This document shows, one piece after another, positions 47,859-58,080 of a DNA stretch of 64,000 nt. Position numbers and translations under genes: made by a program. The notes beneath the pieces were generated by a model. The model did not search any database. It was not told the origin of the DNA and saw nothing but the letters and a program-made list of their open reading frames with translations. The stretch comes from Erythroxylum novogranatense (taxonomy: Eukaryota > Streptophyta > Magnoliopsida > Malpighiales > Erythroxylaceae): assembly GCA_029891385.1 (NCBI GenBank), contig CM057227.1, positions 93,644,818 through 93,708,817 on the forward strand, given 5' to 3'. Within the stretch, counting starts at the first letter, position 1; each line of letters begins with the position of its first letter.

Positions 47859-47869
47859 CGGTATCAGAG
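47859..47869 (+). other. Primer binding site of copia B
   Basis: CGGTATCAGAG, one mismatch to the methionine-tRNA site, abutting the LTR. Confidence 0.85.
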
Positions 47870-47942
47870 AGGTTTTCTCTCCCGCCAAACACTCTGCCTA
47901 TTTTTCTTCATTTTCTTGCTTGCCAAACAACTTGATTCTTCA

Positions 47943-48938
47943 ATGGCAACTGAAGATCCCACTCAACCTTCCAGTGCTTATTACCTTCATCCGAATGAGA
48001 ATCCTTCATTAGTTCTTGTTTCTCCAACTTTATCGAGCTCAAACTACCACTCCTGGGCTCGTGCCATGAAAATGGCTCTTTCTTCCAAAAACAAACTCCA
48101 GTTTGTTGATGGATCGATTAAAGCACCACCGGCCACTGATTCTTTGTTCTCGACCTGGGAACGCTGCAACAATATGGTTGTTTCTTAGTTACATCACTCT
48201 ATTTCTCCTTCTATCAAAACTAGCTTTCTTTGGCTCGATCTTGCTTATGAGATCTGGCGTGATCTCCATGAAAGATTTTCTCAAGGAGATGTGTTTCGCA
48301 TTTCAGATCTACAAGATGAAATTTCTGTTTTCAAACAAGAGGATCGCTCTGTTACTGATTATTTCACAGAGTTGAAGATTCTTTGGGATGAATTGCTACT
48401 TTTTCGGCCTGTTCCATCATGTTCTTGCAGAATTCCTTGCTGCTGTGGTGCAGTGGTTACTTTCCAGAAATACCAGAATAATGACTATGTGATTTGCTTC
48501 CTCAAAGGTTTACATGATCGGTTTTCTGGTGTTCGATCTCAAATCATGTTAATGGAGCCCTTGCCTACCATTAACAAGACTTTCTCCTTGGTTATTCAAC
48601 AAGAACGGCAGTTGACAGCTGTATCTTCTCAGGTATTTGTTAGCAATACTGTTAGACAATCCTCTCGTTCTTCAACTGATTCTCACAACTCCTCTAAGAA
48701 GAATCAGTCTCGTTCATCTGTTGGCACTGGTTACTGCACTTACTGTGGTAAATCAAGGCATACGGTTGATACATGTTATGAGAAACATGGATATCCACCT
48801 GGTTATAAGTCTCGTGGTCAGACTTCTCGTGCACACAATGTGTTTGATGATAGTGTTGCACAATCTATGAATTCATCTCAATCTACTGCAGGTTTATCAA
48901 CTGATCCTTATGTTAATCTGACACAAGATCAGTTATAA
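47943..48938 (+). pseudogene. copia B gag
   Basis: Begins M-A-T-E-D-P-T at 47943. It carries the copia gag N-terminal motif Y-Y-L-H-P-x-E-N-P with L-V-L-V-S-P and N-Y-H-S-W-x-R-A-M (47978-48070). A TAG at 48186-48188 breaks the frame. It continues through F-R-I-S-D-L-Q-D-E-I and Y-F-T-E-L-K-I-L-W-D-E-L to a zinc knuckle C-T-Y-C-G-K-S-R-H-T-V-D-T-C-Y. It stops at TAA 48936-48938, although the next frame continues in phase (L-L-A-L-L-P-S-S), so this too is a point-mutation stop in a longer gag-pol frame. Confidence 0.9.
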
Positions 48939-50600
48939 CAGTTGTTGGCATTGCTTCCTTCCTCTAAACCTCATTCCTCATCACACATTACCAACCAAGT
49001 ACTCACTGAACCTTTACCATCTTTGAATCAAACTGCTTCTGTAGGTACTTTCTTCTCTTTTCATTCTCATCATTGGATTGTTGACACTGGTGCAACTGAT
49101 CATATTACCCATTCTTTATCTATTTTTGCATCTTATACACGAATTAATCATGTGCATATTACTCTTCCTAATGGTAATAAAGTTTGTGCTCATTTCTCGG
49201 GGACAGTTATTATTAGTAACCATTTTTACCTTACCAATGTCCTTTATATTCCACAAATTGCTTTCAATTTGCTATCTGTTCCTACACTAACTTCTACTTT
49301 GCCTTGTTCTTTAACTTTTTATCACTCCCATTGTTCCATACAGGCTTTACGCTCTCTGAAGATGATTGGTACAGCTAGTGTGTCTCACGGTCTTTACATT
49401 TTGGACTTCCCAGCTCGAACACCTTCTGTTCCTCCCAAATCAGCTTTTTCAGCTCGCGTGTCACCTTCTTCTCACCTTTAGCATCAACGTCTTGGTCACC
49501 TCTCTGATTCAAGACTCAAATTGCTTTCACCTATTATTCCTAATTTGTCTTTAGTCAATAATGATGCTTGTAAGGCTTGTCATTTAACAAAACAAAAGAA
49601 ATTATCCTTTCCTGTAAGCACTTCTACATCAAATAAAGTTTTTGACCTTGTTCATATGGATATTTAGGGTCCTAATGGCATTGTTTCTGTTACTGGTCAT
49701 CGCTATTTCCTCACCATTGTTGATGACTTTAGCCGCTTTACATGGATCATGCTTTTAAAATCAAAATCTGATGTACATACAAACATTCAAACTTTTGTAC
49801 CCTTGTTGAGACACAATTTTCTACTGTAATCAAAGTGATTCGTAGTGATAATGGCCAAGAATTTGATATTCCAGCTTTTTATGCCTCAAAAGGTATTTTA
49901 CATCAAACCTCTTGTGTTGAAACACCACAACAGAATGGTCTTATTGAAAGAAAGCATCAACATATTCTTGATGTGTCGCGTGCTTTATTATTTCATTCTT
50001 CTTTACCTGAGCATTTTTGGGGTTATGCTGTTCTTCACTCAGTTTTTCTCATTAATAGAACTCTAACTCCTCTTTTGGCCAACCTGACACCTTTTGAAAA
50101 GCTGTATCACTCTCCACCTACCCTGGACCATTTAAAGGTTTTTGGTTGTCTTAGTTTTGCCTCCACTCTTACTGCCAACCGTCATAAATTTGACCCCGTG
50201 CTAGAGAATGTGTTTTCCTTGGTTTCAAACCGAATGTTAAGGGTTATATCCTTTTTGACCTTGTTTCTCATGTTATATTTGTCTCTCGAAATGTTTCTTT
50301 TCATGAAACTACTTTTCCCTTTCAGTCTAGTCGTTCCTCTCATCCTCTTACACCAACTGTCCAATTTGATCCTTCTACAATCTATGCTGATTCTTCCCAG
50401 AACCCTACCTCAAATCCTACAACTTCTAAACCTTCTTGAACACGTAAACCTCCTTCCCATCTCAGTGATTACCATTGCTATGCTGTTAACAATCATCATC
50501 ATACTACTCCACATTCCATGCATTCTTCTCTTTCTTATTCTAATATTTCCCATTCTCATTTACATTACACCTTAGCTATTACTACTGCTACCGAACCTAC
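48939..50600 (+). pseudogene. copia B protease and integrase
   Basis: The protease box W-I-V-D-T-G-A-T-D-H is intact (about 49074-49103). The pre-integrase region has H-Q-R-L-G-H and C-K-A-C-H. The integrase core keeps D (I-V-D-D-F-S-R-F), D (R-S-D-N-G-Q-E-F) and E (Q-N-G-L-I-E-R-K-H). Stops TAG at 49479-49481 and 49665-49667 and a shift near 49800 break it. A further shift occurs at about 50195, and a TGA lies at 50437-50439. Several stops look like single transitions. Confidence 0.88.
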
Positions 50601-51230
50601 CACTTATCACCAAGCCAGTAAACATGCCCATTGGCAGGAGCCAATGTAGACTGAACTTTCTGCTCTTGAGCAGAATAATACTTGGATCATTATGGATCTT
50701 CCCCAAGGTAAAACTGCAATCGGTTGCAAATGGGTTTATAGAATAAAGCATAAAGCTGATGGATCTATTGAGCACTATAAGGCTCATTTAGTGGCTAAAG
50801 GCTACACACAAACTGAGGGAGTTGATTATTTTGACACCTTTTCTCCTCTGGCTAAGATCACTACAATTCACCTCCTTTTTGCTCTTACAGGTTCTTGCAA
50901 TTGGTATTTACATCAGCTTGATGTTGGTAATGTATTCTTGCATGGGGATCTCAGTGAAGAGGTTTACATGACATTGCCGCCTGGATTTCATGCTTCCAAT
51001 CCTTCTCAGGTTTGTAAACTGCAGAAATCTTTGTATGGACTCAAACAGGCTAGTAGGCAATGGTTCTCCAAGCTCACCTCTGCACTTCAATCTCTTGGTT
51101 ACACACAGTCCACTTCTGATTACAGCATGTTTGTGAAGAAAGCTGATAATTCTTTCACCGTGTTGTTTGTTTATGTGGACGATGTCATTTTTGCTGGTGA
51201 TGACATGGTAGAAATTACTCGTGTCAAGTT
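50601..51230 (+). pseudogene. copia B RT, first part
   Basis: A TAG at 50647-50649 precedes an open stretch: [46 protein letters not shown] and the catalytic Y-V-D-D-V. Cut at 51230 by the Athila-type insertion; continues at 60889. Confidence 0.92.
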
Positions 51231-52723
51231 TGATTGAGCCAAATTTATACTATAAATTGGCCCTAATTTCTTAAGTGATTATGCACTTGTTGACTCCTAA
51301 TTCATGATTTTTGTGCTTAAATTGGTTCCTCATATCGAGCTTTTATAATTTGGACATTGTCAGTATTTTGTTGTCATTTGATATTAATTTCTGCATAACT
51401 TTTATTGGGACAATTGATACTGCAAATGTGTTGTATTTTTGTAGGAACAATGGAGTCAACAAGAGAAAGTCAATATGCCGTGAGAAGCCATCCATTCGCT
51501 CGAGCGAACCAACGCATGACCTTTCGCGCATTTAATTTATTAGTGTAAATTAATTAAATCATGACGAGTGACCATTCTTCATTCGCCGCAGCGAACTGCC
51601 GCCATTAGCCGCGACGAATGTCGGATACTCGACCCTAAAATAGCAAAATTATCCACTGTTCCTACCCGGCCCGTGCAGACTTCCTATAAAACCTTCTATT
51701 TTAGGTTAAATGAGGGACGGCCGTAATCCCAAGGGAACACTTCTCCTTCTTCGTTTTTCTCTGTTTCTCTAATAGGTTTAGTTTTCTTATTTTGCAGGTA
51801 GGCGACCACCAACGACGAACATCCGCGATAGCAACACTTCCATTTCTCATCTTCAAGCACCATTCCTATTCTGTCACTTTCGCCAGTCGTCGTTAGAGCC
51901 ATAGGTAGCTTTGGAGTTCCAACAGTGATGGCTTCTTCCACAGTTATGCAAGGCTAAGGTTTCCGTCTCCCGAAAATGTAGCGAAGGTCAAGTTCCATGA
52001 GCTTCAAGGGTAATCAACCATTGTTTTAGATTTGTCATGTTTTGTAAAACCTCCGAGTTGGAGATTGCGATATATGATGGATTGAATCCGGTTATAGTTT
52101 AATCGGATGTTAAACTTTGATTTATGGTGTGGACTAGTTTCATTGAATGTTGTTCGAAATACATGAAGTTCCGTGTATGTTAAATGATTTGCATGGGTTA
52201 ATTTAATCTACCTAGTTGTGTTTGATTGAATTGATTGTGTTTCATCTGGTTAACTGTTGTATAAATTAGTCCATGTCATACACTAAGGGTTTTAACAAGA
52301 TTTAATTAATTGAGTTGATTAATTAAATTCTTGGACTTAACGAGTTATTAAGGTTATGTTTTGAAACTTAGCGGATTTCAAACCCGACATTTATTTTGAA
52401 CAATGATGACCCGAGCCACATTTTAGGAGAGTTTTAGTTAATTGTTTTAAATCTCGATTATTTTCAATTGTCTGGTTTATTCTAAAATCCCAAAAAAATA
52501 TTTGATTCAGCTTTGCTTTCTTTAGTTTAAAAGATCAAGCCAAAACCCCCTTTAATTGCTTTAATTGCATGCATCATTAGACTAAGCTAGTCTTAAGATC
52601 AATTCTACACTGGTTCCTTGAGAGTCGACCCGAGGTTGCACCCTGTGTTGCAATTCTTGGTATAAATTGATTTTGACCGGTTTCCAAGGATCAATCTTAG
52701 GATTGAACGATAAGCCGCGATCA
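51231..52723 (+). repeat. 5' LTR of the Athila-type element
   Basis: 1493 bp. CpG motifs occur at 51490-51615 (TTCGCCGCAGCGAAC, GCCGCGACGAA). A TATA box CTATAAAA is at 51684-51691, and CAGGTAGGCGACC at about 51797 resembles a splice donor. Collinear with the 3' LTR. Confidence 0.92.
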
Positions 52724-52725
52724 AA

Positions 52726-52743
52726 TTGGCGCCGTTGCCGAGG
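52726..52743 (+). other. Primer binding site of the Athila-type element
   Basis: TTGGCGCCGTTGCCGAGG, two bases after the LTR. This is the aspartate-tRNA complementary site known from Athila elements. Confidence 0.85.
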
Positions 52744-53147
52744 AACCAAATTAATTGGTTTTCTAGGTTAGCCAAGTCATTTGTTTCTGCATCTTATTTG
52801 TTTTAGTTTACATGTTAATTTTCATTGTTTGCATCTCTTAAGTGTTGGTTTATTTGCTTGTGTTTTGTGATTTCGATTCTGCTTTTGCTTTAAGTGTTTA
52901 ATTGATTGTTTGGTTTATTGTTCTTAATTTGAGTGATTGTGCTTTGCTCGATTCTTGGCTGCGACGAGTTCATCATTCGTCATAACGAGTTCATCTTTCG
53001 TCATAACGAGTTCATATATTAAATCGCGACGACTTTTCGAATTTTGTTCTATTCGCCATGAGAAGTTCCTATGAGCATGACGAACCGTGTAATTCAGCCT
53101 CGTTTTATCATTTGTCGTTTTAGTGAGCTAATTTAGGAGAACTTCTT
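52744..53147 (+). other. Leader of the Athila-type element
   Basis: Non-coding. From 52968 to 53090 it carries near copies of the CpG motif (CTGCGACGAG, CGTCATAACGAG, ATCGCGACGAC, CGCCATGAGAAG). Confidence 0.6.
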
Positions 53148-54095
53148 TTGTGCATGCCCCGTAAATTTAGGTTAGTTCATTTTCAACCTGAAATCGAGCG
53201 ATACTTAAGGAAGCGTAGGAAGGACAGAAGAGAGCAAGCAACCCTTAGCACACTAGAACATCAAGTAGGAGAAATGGCTGAGCGTCAAGAATTTCCCGGT
53301 CACCAACCTAGGAACGGAGATCATGGATTAAATGGTGATCAGGAAAGAGTCGATGAGAACATAGGGAACAACAGGCGTAGAACGATCAGAGAAGCTACGA
53401 CCTCGGACGTCAATTATGACCCCTTCACCGCAGCCTGCCCGAACTTCGACGTGAATTTCGAAGTTAAGGGGCTATTGATCAATTCTCTCCCCAAATTTCA
53501 CGGTTTGGCGGGAGAAGATCCCTACATGCATTTACAAGCGCTGACAATGATTTGTCAAAGCATGAAACCCGTAGGAGCTCCCCTAGATCATGTGCTGTGG
53601 AAGGTGTTTCACTTATCCCTAGAAGGAAAGGCCCGGGAGTGGTACATGAGCCTCCCAAGGCATGTCGCGAATGCCTACCATAGTTGGGCCAACTTGAGAA
53701 AAACTTTCCTGGAAAAGTATTTTCCAGCCTCGAGGACGTCGTCAATGAGGAAAGAAATCTATTCTGCCAAGCAAGACTATGACGAGTCCTTGTATGATTT
53801 TTGGAACAGATTTCAGGATTTGTTGTCTCGGTGCCCCCATCATCAAATTCCTGATGAACAGCTTGTTCAATATTTCTATGATGGGGTGAAGAATCAGGAA
53901 AAGGGAATGTTAGATGTTGCTTCGGGAGGATCGTTGATCGACCTCACCGCACCTGAAGCGTGGGCCTTGATCAAGAGGATGGCCCTCAACCATCAGCAGT
54001 ATAGTGTTCGTGATTCCAGGAATGTTCATGAAGTAGGAGCCATGTCGGCTCAGACAAAAAGGATGGAAAGCCTGGAATCAAAGGTGGATTCCTAG
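53148..54095 (+). CDS. Athila-type gag (capsid) ORF
   Basis: 315 codons, uninterrupted. The N-terminus is basic (K-R-R-K-D-R-R-E-Q). The retrotransposon gag core spans residues about 105-285: L-P-K-F-H-G-L-A-G-E-D-P-Y-M-H-L, L-S-L-E-G-K-A-R-E-W-Y, F-L-E-K-Y-F-P, L-Y-D-F-W-N-R-F and Q-Y-F-Y-D-G-V. This is the usual Athila-type gag layout. The start is inferred; a second ATG lies two codons downstream. It ends at a TAG (54094-54096) in a frame that probably once continued into the next segment. The product would form particles that package the element's RNA. Confidence 0.85.
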   Translation: MCMPRKFRLVHFQPEIERYLRKRRKDRREQATLSTLEHQVGEMAERQEFPGHQPRNGDHGLNGDQERVDENIGNNRRRTIREATTSDVNYDPFTAACPNFDVNFEVKGLLINSLPKFHGLAGEDPYMHLQALTMICQSMKPVGAPLDHVLWKVFHLSLEGKAREWYMSLPRHVANAYHSWANLRKTFLEKYFPASRTSSMRKEIYSAKQDYDESLYDFWNRFQDLLSRCPHHQIPDEQLVQYFYDGVKNQEKGMLDVASGGSLIDLTAPEAWALIKRMALNHQQYSVRDSRNVHEVGAMSAQTKRMESLESKVDS

Positions 54096-54903
54096 AGCAT
54101 AGGATAACTTCAGCTTGTCCTCGACACTGGTGGTGAAGAATTTGAATGTGCATCGCCTTCATCTTCTTGAATTGACCGCACCCGATTCTGCGAATCTTGT
54201 GGGTCGGTGATGCACATTTCTAGTGTCTGCCCCGGAAGGTATGAAGAAGTTTCTGTTGTCTACCCGGGAAGACAAAATCCTAAGTGGGACCCGTACTCCA
54301 GCACGTACAATGAGGGATGGAGATCCCATCCGAATTTCAGTTGGAGGAATAATGAGGGAAGAGCACCCAACCGCTTTCAACAAGGAGGTGGAGCTGGACC
54401 ATCCACAAACCAGTTCCCAGATCAGCAAGCATTGACGGTGTAACCAAAACCACCGAAGGAGGACACCAACCAGCTTCTGCATGGTATGATGACGTTGATG
54501 AAGGAAGAAAGAGCCTCTATAGCTAATCAGTTCAACGCCATCGCAAACTTAATCCAGCAGGACTCCTCGAAGAATGCTGCGCGTTTTACTGCCTTGGAAA
54601 AGCGAATGGATCAATGGGAGACCAAGGCAGAAAACCTGAACTCATACGTCACTCAGTTATCCAACAACTTGAGTGAAAATCAAGCGAGTAGCGGATCAAT
54701 TCCTCCAACACGGTCATAAATCCGAAAAGCCCGAGCGTAATTGAATTAAGGAGTGGAAAGAAAGTGCAATTTAGCATCCCTGAAGAAGAAGAATGCCGAA
54801 GAAATTGAGGTTGAAGAGACACCTCAAGTAAGAGAAAAGAAGGTTGTGCGATCAGAGAGTGATCGCGAAGAAGAATTGCTGAAGAGAAAGAAGAAATCAA
54901 CCA
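54096..54903 (+). pseudogene. C-terminal gag linker, frame-broken
   Basis: Pieces in different frames: C-P-G-R-Y-E-E-V with H-P-N-F-S-W-R-N-N (54207-54400), a segment with a coiled-coil look (E-E-R-A-S-I-A-N-Q-F, L-E-K-R-M-D-Q-W-E; 54486-54719), and a charged E/K-rich linker (54753-54938). This matches the gag-protease junction of Athila elements, interrupted by stops at about 54440 and 54717. Confidence 0.7.
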
Positions 54904-55884
54904 TTGAGGAAACAGAACAACCATCAGCGGTCCAGTGAGAAAGCCGCAAAGGAAAAATCTAATAGAAGTGAAGTAACCAGTAGGGAAGTGAACTTAAAGG
55001 ATCTACCTTTTCCAAATTCTTACTTGATGAGTAAGAAGGTCAACGAACTCAAACATGAAAAAGAAATTATTGACCTGTTTGGAAAGGTGGAAGTGAATGT
55101 GCCCCTGCTGGACCTGGTGAAGAGGATTCCGGCCTACGCTAAATATTTGAAGGACTTGTGCACAAACAAGCGTAAGTTTAGGCCGAATGAGAGAGTCCAG
55201 GTGAGCTCAAACGTGTCAGCTTTGTTTAAGCCCCAAATTCTGATAAAGTGTCAAGACCCAGGATCGTTCACCATTCCTTGTGTCATAGGAAAGGTGACAA
55301 TTGGAAGAGCGTTGTTGGATTTGGGAGCGACAATCATTGTGATGCCAAAATCTGTTTATGAAGCCCTGGGAGTTAAGAGCGTAAAACCTACTTCGGTAGT
55401 GTTACAGTTGGCTGACAGATCCTTCCGACATCCTGTGGGCATCATCGAGGACATTCTGGTCCAAGTGAAAGGATTAGTGTTCCCTGCCGATTTCTACGTG
55501 CTGGATATGTCTACTGAAGTGGTGCAAGACACTTCTCTAATCTCGACGAACCTTCCTTGGACGGCAAGTACAATGATCAGTATGAAGGAAGGGAAGATCA
55601 CCATGGAGGTTGGTGATCAACACGTTAGCTTCAACATGTATGAAGCTATGAAGCACCCTAACGAGGATTACTCCTTGCTTGGGGTGAATATGCTTGATGT
55701 TGTGATTGATGATGCTTGTTCTGAATTTGCAGAAACTCTAACCCCGACCACTAATGATCTCTTTGGAGGCAGTTTCTATTTTGATGATAGTGCAGGTGCT
55801 TATTCGGATACGGGAATGGACATGGAGCTGCCGGGACCCAAGCCGTTGACATGGAGCTTGGATATCAACCGCACGTCCATCTGA
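54904..55884 (+). CDS. Athila-type aspartic protease ORF
   Basis: 326 codons, open. Residues about 112-120 read I-K-C-Q-D-P-G-S-F, followed by I-P-C-V-I-G and the catalytic region G-R-A-L-L-D-L-G-A-T (Asp about 139; Athila proteases usually have D-L-G-A-S). Next come L-Q-L-A-D-R-S and F-P-A-D-F-Y-V-L-D-M. The segment that normally reads I-L-G-R-P-F-L is replaced by L-I-S-T-N-L-P-W, so the flap or second half may be impaired. RT would normally follow, but the frame ends at 55884 and no RT is found. The start is only the first ATG of the frame. Confidence 0.8.
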   Translation: MRKQNNHQRSSEKAAKEKSNRSEVTSREVNLKDLPFPNSYLMSKKVNELKHEKEIIDLFGKVEVNVPLLDLVKRIPAYAKYLKDLCTNKRKFRPNERVQVSSNVSALFKPQILIKCQDPGSFTIPCVIGKVTIGRALLDLGATIIVMPKSVYEALGVKSVKPTSVVLQLADRSFRHPVGIIEDILVQVKGLVFPADFYVLDMSTEVVQDTSLISTNLPWTASTMISMKEGKITMEVGDQHVSFNMYEAMKHPNEDYSLLGVNMLDVVIDDACSEFAETLTPTTNDLFGGSFYFDDSAGAYSDTGMDMELPGPKPLTWSLDINRTSI

Positions 55885-56847
55885 GCTACAAGATCCACCG
55901 TGAGCACCAGGTGTTTCTTTTCCTGCATTTTCAATATATTTGTGCACATTATTTGATTTGACTTGAAATGTTGTGTTGCATGAATGTGTTGATTAAGTGT
56001 GGGGGGAGCAACCCATCCAGTAGGAATAGTTGTAGTTAAGTAGGATTTTCATTTCTGTTTCAATAAATTGATTCCCTCTTGTTAGCTCCGCATGTTCCTT
56101 GTTCGATGAAGCATGAAATAGATTAATGAGATTGAGTGATATGTGGATTGATAAATTCAATGTTTGTGCAATTTGTGTAGGATCCTTAGAAATTTTGTTC
56201 TGTTTTGGGTGGTTCGCCGCAACGAACATCGCTGTTCGTCGCGACGTATCTAGTGTTTTTCTGTTTTGTTCGCTGCGGCTAACGATTGCCTCGTCGCTAC
56301 GAATAAGCCCAGTTTTGCCCCTCTTGACCGTTGAACTTCTCTGTTGTCCGGAGCCCTTTTCAGTCTTTTCCCCTTCGCGTCTTTTCGTCTACCTCCCGCC
56401 TTATTTCTTCTTCTCCTTCTCTTTTCTCTCCTTCTTCCTCGCTTCTTCCTTCGCCGCAGCCTTCGCCGTCGTTCCCAGTTGTGCCCCCTTGCGTTTGAAG
56501 CTCCCAACTTTCTCAAATCTTCTCCCATCTTCGTTTTCGACCTTAGGTAAGTGTTCTTATTCTTTCATTTTGTCCATTCGTTGTTATTTGTTAGATTTAG
56601 GACGAACAATGGCGCTGTTCGCGCGTCTGTTCATGAGAATAAATCGTTCGTCGCGACGAAGTTCATACTCGCCCTTGCGAACGTGTGTGCCAGATTCATT
56701 GCGGCGAACATCCTGTTAAATCACGACGAATGGGAAGGACCTCGACTCTTTGCGACGAATGAACATTAGCCGCGACGAGGAGGCTGATTATGTGTAGATT
56801 TCTCAGTAACTTGTTTCTAACGTTATGTGTGCAGGATCATGCCTTGA
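55885..56847 (+). promoter_or_regulatory. Intergenic region with candidate spliced leader for ORF2
   Basis: Starts with a polypurine-like AAGTGTGGGGGGAGC (55995-56009). CpG palindrome motifs follow (CGTCGCGACG at 56237). A long pyrimidine-rich tract spans 56395-56470. A donor TTAG|GTAAGTG at 56547 and an acceptor TGTGTGCAG|GA ending at 56834 would define a 288-bp intron whose exit is 13 bases before the ORF2 ATG. A second CpG cluster (56600-56785, CGTCGCGACG at 56649) lies within the candidate intron. The 197-codon frame at 56126-56719 is judged incidental. Confidence 0.5.
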
Positions 56848-58080
56848 ATGAAGCAGGCCTCTAGAGCCGAGAAGCAGCTTTCCTCTTCATCTTCTGATTC
56901 TACCGATTGCACCCTTCCCTTCTTCGCATCCTCCCCTTCTTCCTCTCATCCGGTGGATCACGAGTATGATCATTTGGCAACTCGAGTTGCCTACCAAGAA
57001 ATACTCAAGGAGAAACCATTTCCCTATCCCAAAGAACCAACCCTTTTGTGGGTCACTCTTTCAACTCGAGTTGACCGCCTCGCTCAACCAAGAACCGTTG
57101 GAAACCTCTCCTTCGTCCTTCAATACTATTCCCATGCCGCTACTCCCACACCCACGGAATTAATTTCCGGGTGTCTCTATTCCGATGCTTTCACTTCTAC
57201 CATAATCAGGAGCATTACCACCTTCTGTTGTCCCCATGCTGTCTACTCGATCTCATCCGTGACTACCCATGGGATGATGTCATTGGTACTCTCGCCTCAG
57301 AGGACTCAGTGGTATCAACCCCGGGGTTCTCAACGGTATATCCGTCGTACTACCCTCCTTCCTCAAGATCGTACCTGGTTACATTTCATATGTCACAATA
57401 TCCTGCCTACCCTCCACCTCACCAATATTCCCAAGGAGCAGGCCCTTTATATCTACCTGCTAATGACTGGCCGCCCTGTTGATCTAGCCTCCGCCATATC
57501 CACCGCCCTCTGCCAGTGCATCATAGCCACTAACATTAAACACAAACTTCTTTTTCCCTACCTCATTTCCGACCTGTTCCGGGCCTATCGAGTCCCGGAG
57601 CATCCTGCCGATCTCCCTTTTTCTCCTGCCCCTCCTTTTGTTTACGTCCGTCTCGGTCGCCCTCACGACCTTCCACCCCATCCTCCTGCCCAGCTTGCTC
57701 CCGCAACTCCTTCTCCACCCTCTCCTCCTCCTAGCCCTCCAGTCCTTCCTCATGTTCCCTCTTCGCCTCGTATCCCTACTCCAGTTACCCCTGCCCCCTC
57801 TGAGATTGCTCTGCTGCGCGAGGACGTCCACCGGCTTGAAGCGCAACTCACCGCTACTCAGGCTCAGGCCGCCGCCACTCATTCGCTACTCACTTTGATT
57901 GCGGCCCACCTCGGCTTGCCTCTCCCGCCACCGGCCCCGGCTGTGTCTCCTGCTCCTAGCTTTTTCGCCACGCCCTCCGGATCGCCATTCGACGACCCTC
58001 CCCTTAGTGTTGTCCCGCTTCGTTTGTATTTTGTGTTTGCTGAATTTCTCTTTTCTTTTCCTTGCTGTAATTTTAGCTAG
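56848..58080 (+). CDS. ORF2, 'putative plant transposon protein' family
   Basis: 410 codons, uninterrupted. Residues 1-35 are serine-rich. A core of about 40-250 includes Y-D-H-L-A-T-R near its start and W-L-H-F-I-C-H-N-I-L-P-T-L-H (177-190), E-Q-A-L-Y-I-Y-L-L-M-T-G-R (197-209) and L-L-F-P-Y-L-I-S-D-L-F-R (234-245). This pattern is the one I know from the domain named 'putative plant transposon protein' (I recall Pfam PF20167), widespread in plant repeats and without a known biochemical function. It is followed by a proline-rich linker (252-318), a short coiled coil (318-356, E-I-A-L-L-R-E-D-V-H-R-L-E-A-Q-L) and a hydrophobic end (391-408) that could be a membrane segment. It sits where Athila elements have pol and then an env-like ORF. 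Family assignment fairly firm; function unknown. Confidence 0.72.
   Translation: MKQASRAEKQLSSSSSDSTDCTLPFFASSPSSSHPVDHEYDHLATRVAYQEILKEKPFPYPKEPTLLWVTLSTRVDRLAQPRTVGNLSFVLQYYSHAATPTPTELISGCLYSDAFTSTIIRSITTFCCPHAVYSISSVTTHGMMSLVLSPQRTQWYQPRGSQRYIRRTTLLPQDRTWLHFICHNILPTLHLTNIPKEQALYIYLLMTGRPVDLASAISTALCQCIIATNIKHKLLFPYLISDLFRAYRVPEHPADLPFSPAPPFVYVRLGRPHDLPPHPPAQLAPATPSPPSPPPSPPVLPHVPSSPRIPTPVTPAPSEIALLREDVHRLEAQLTATQAQAAATHSLLTLIAAHLGLPLPPPAPAVSPAPSFFATPSGSPFDDPPLSVVPLRLYFVFAEFLFSFPCCNFS

Noticed and set aside
56126..56719. 197-codon frame upstream of ORF2
   Set aside because: Phe/Leu/Ser-rich translation of a pyrimidine-rich leader; it crosses the candidate splice donor and shows no domain.
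57484..57882. 132-codon minus-strand frame rich in Arg and Gly
   Set aside because: Shadow of the proline-rich part of ORF2 on the opposite strand.
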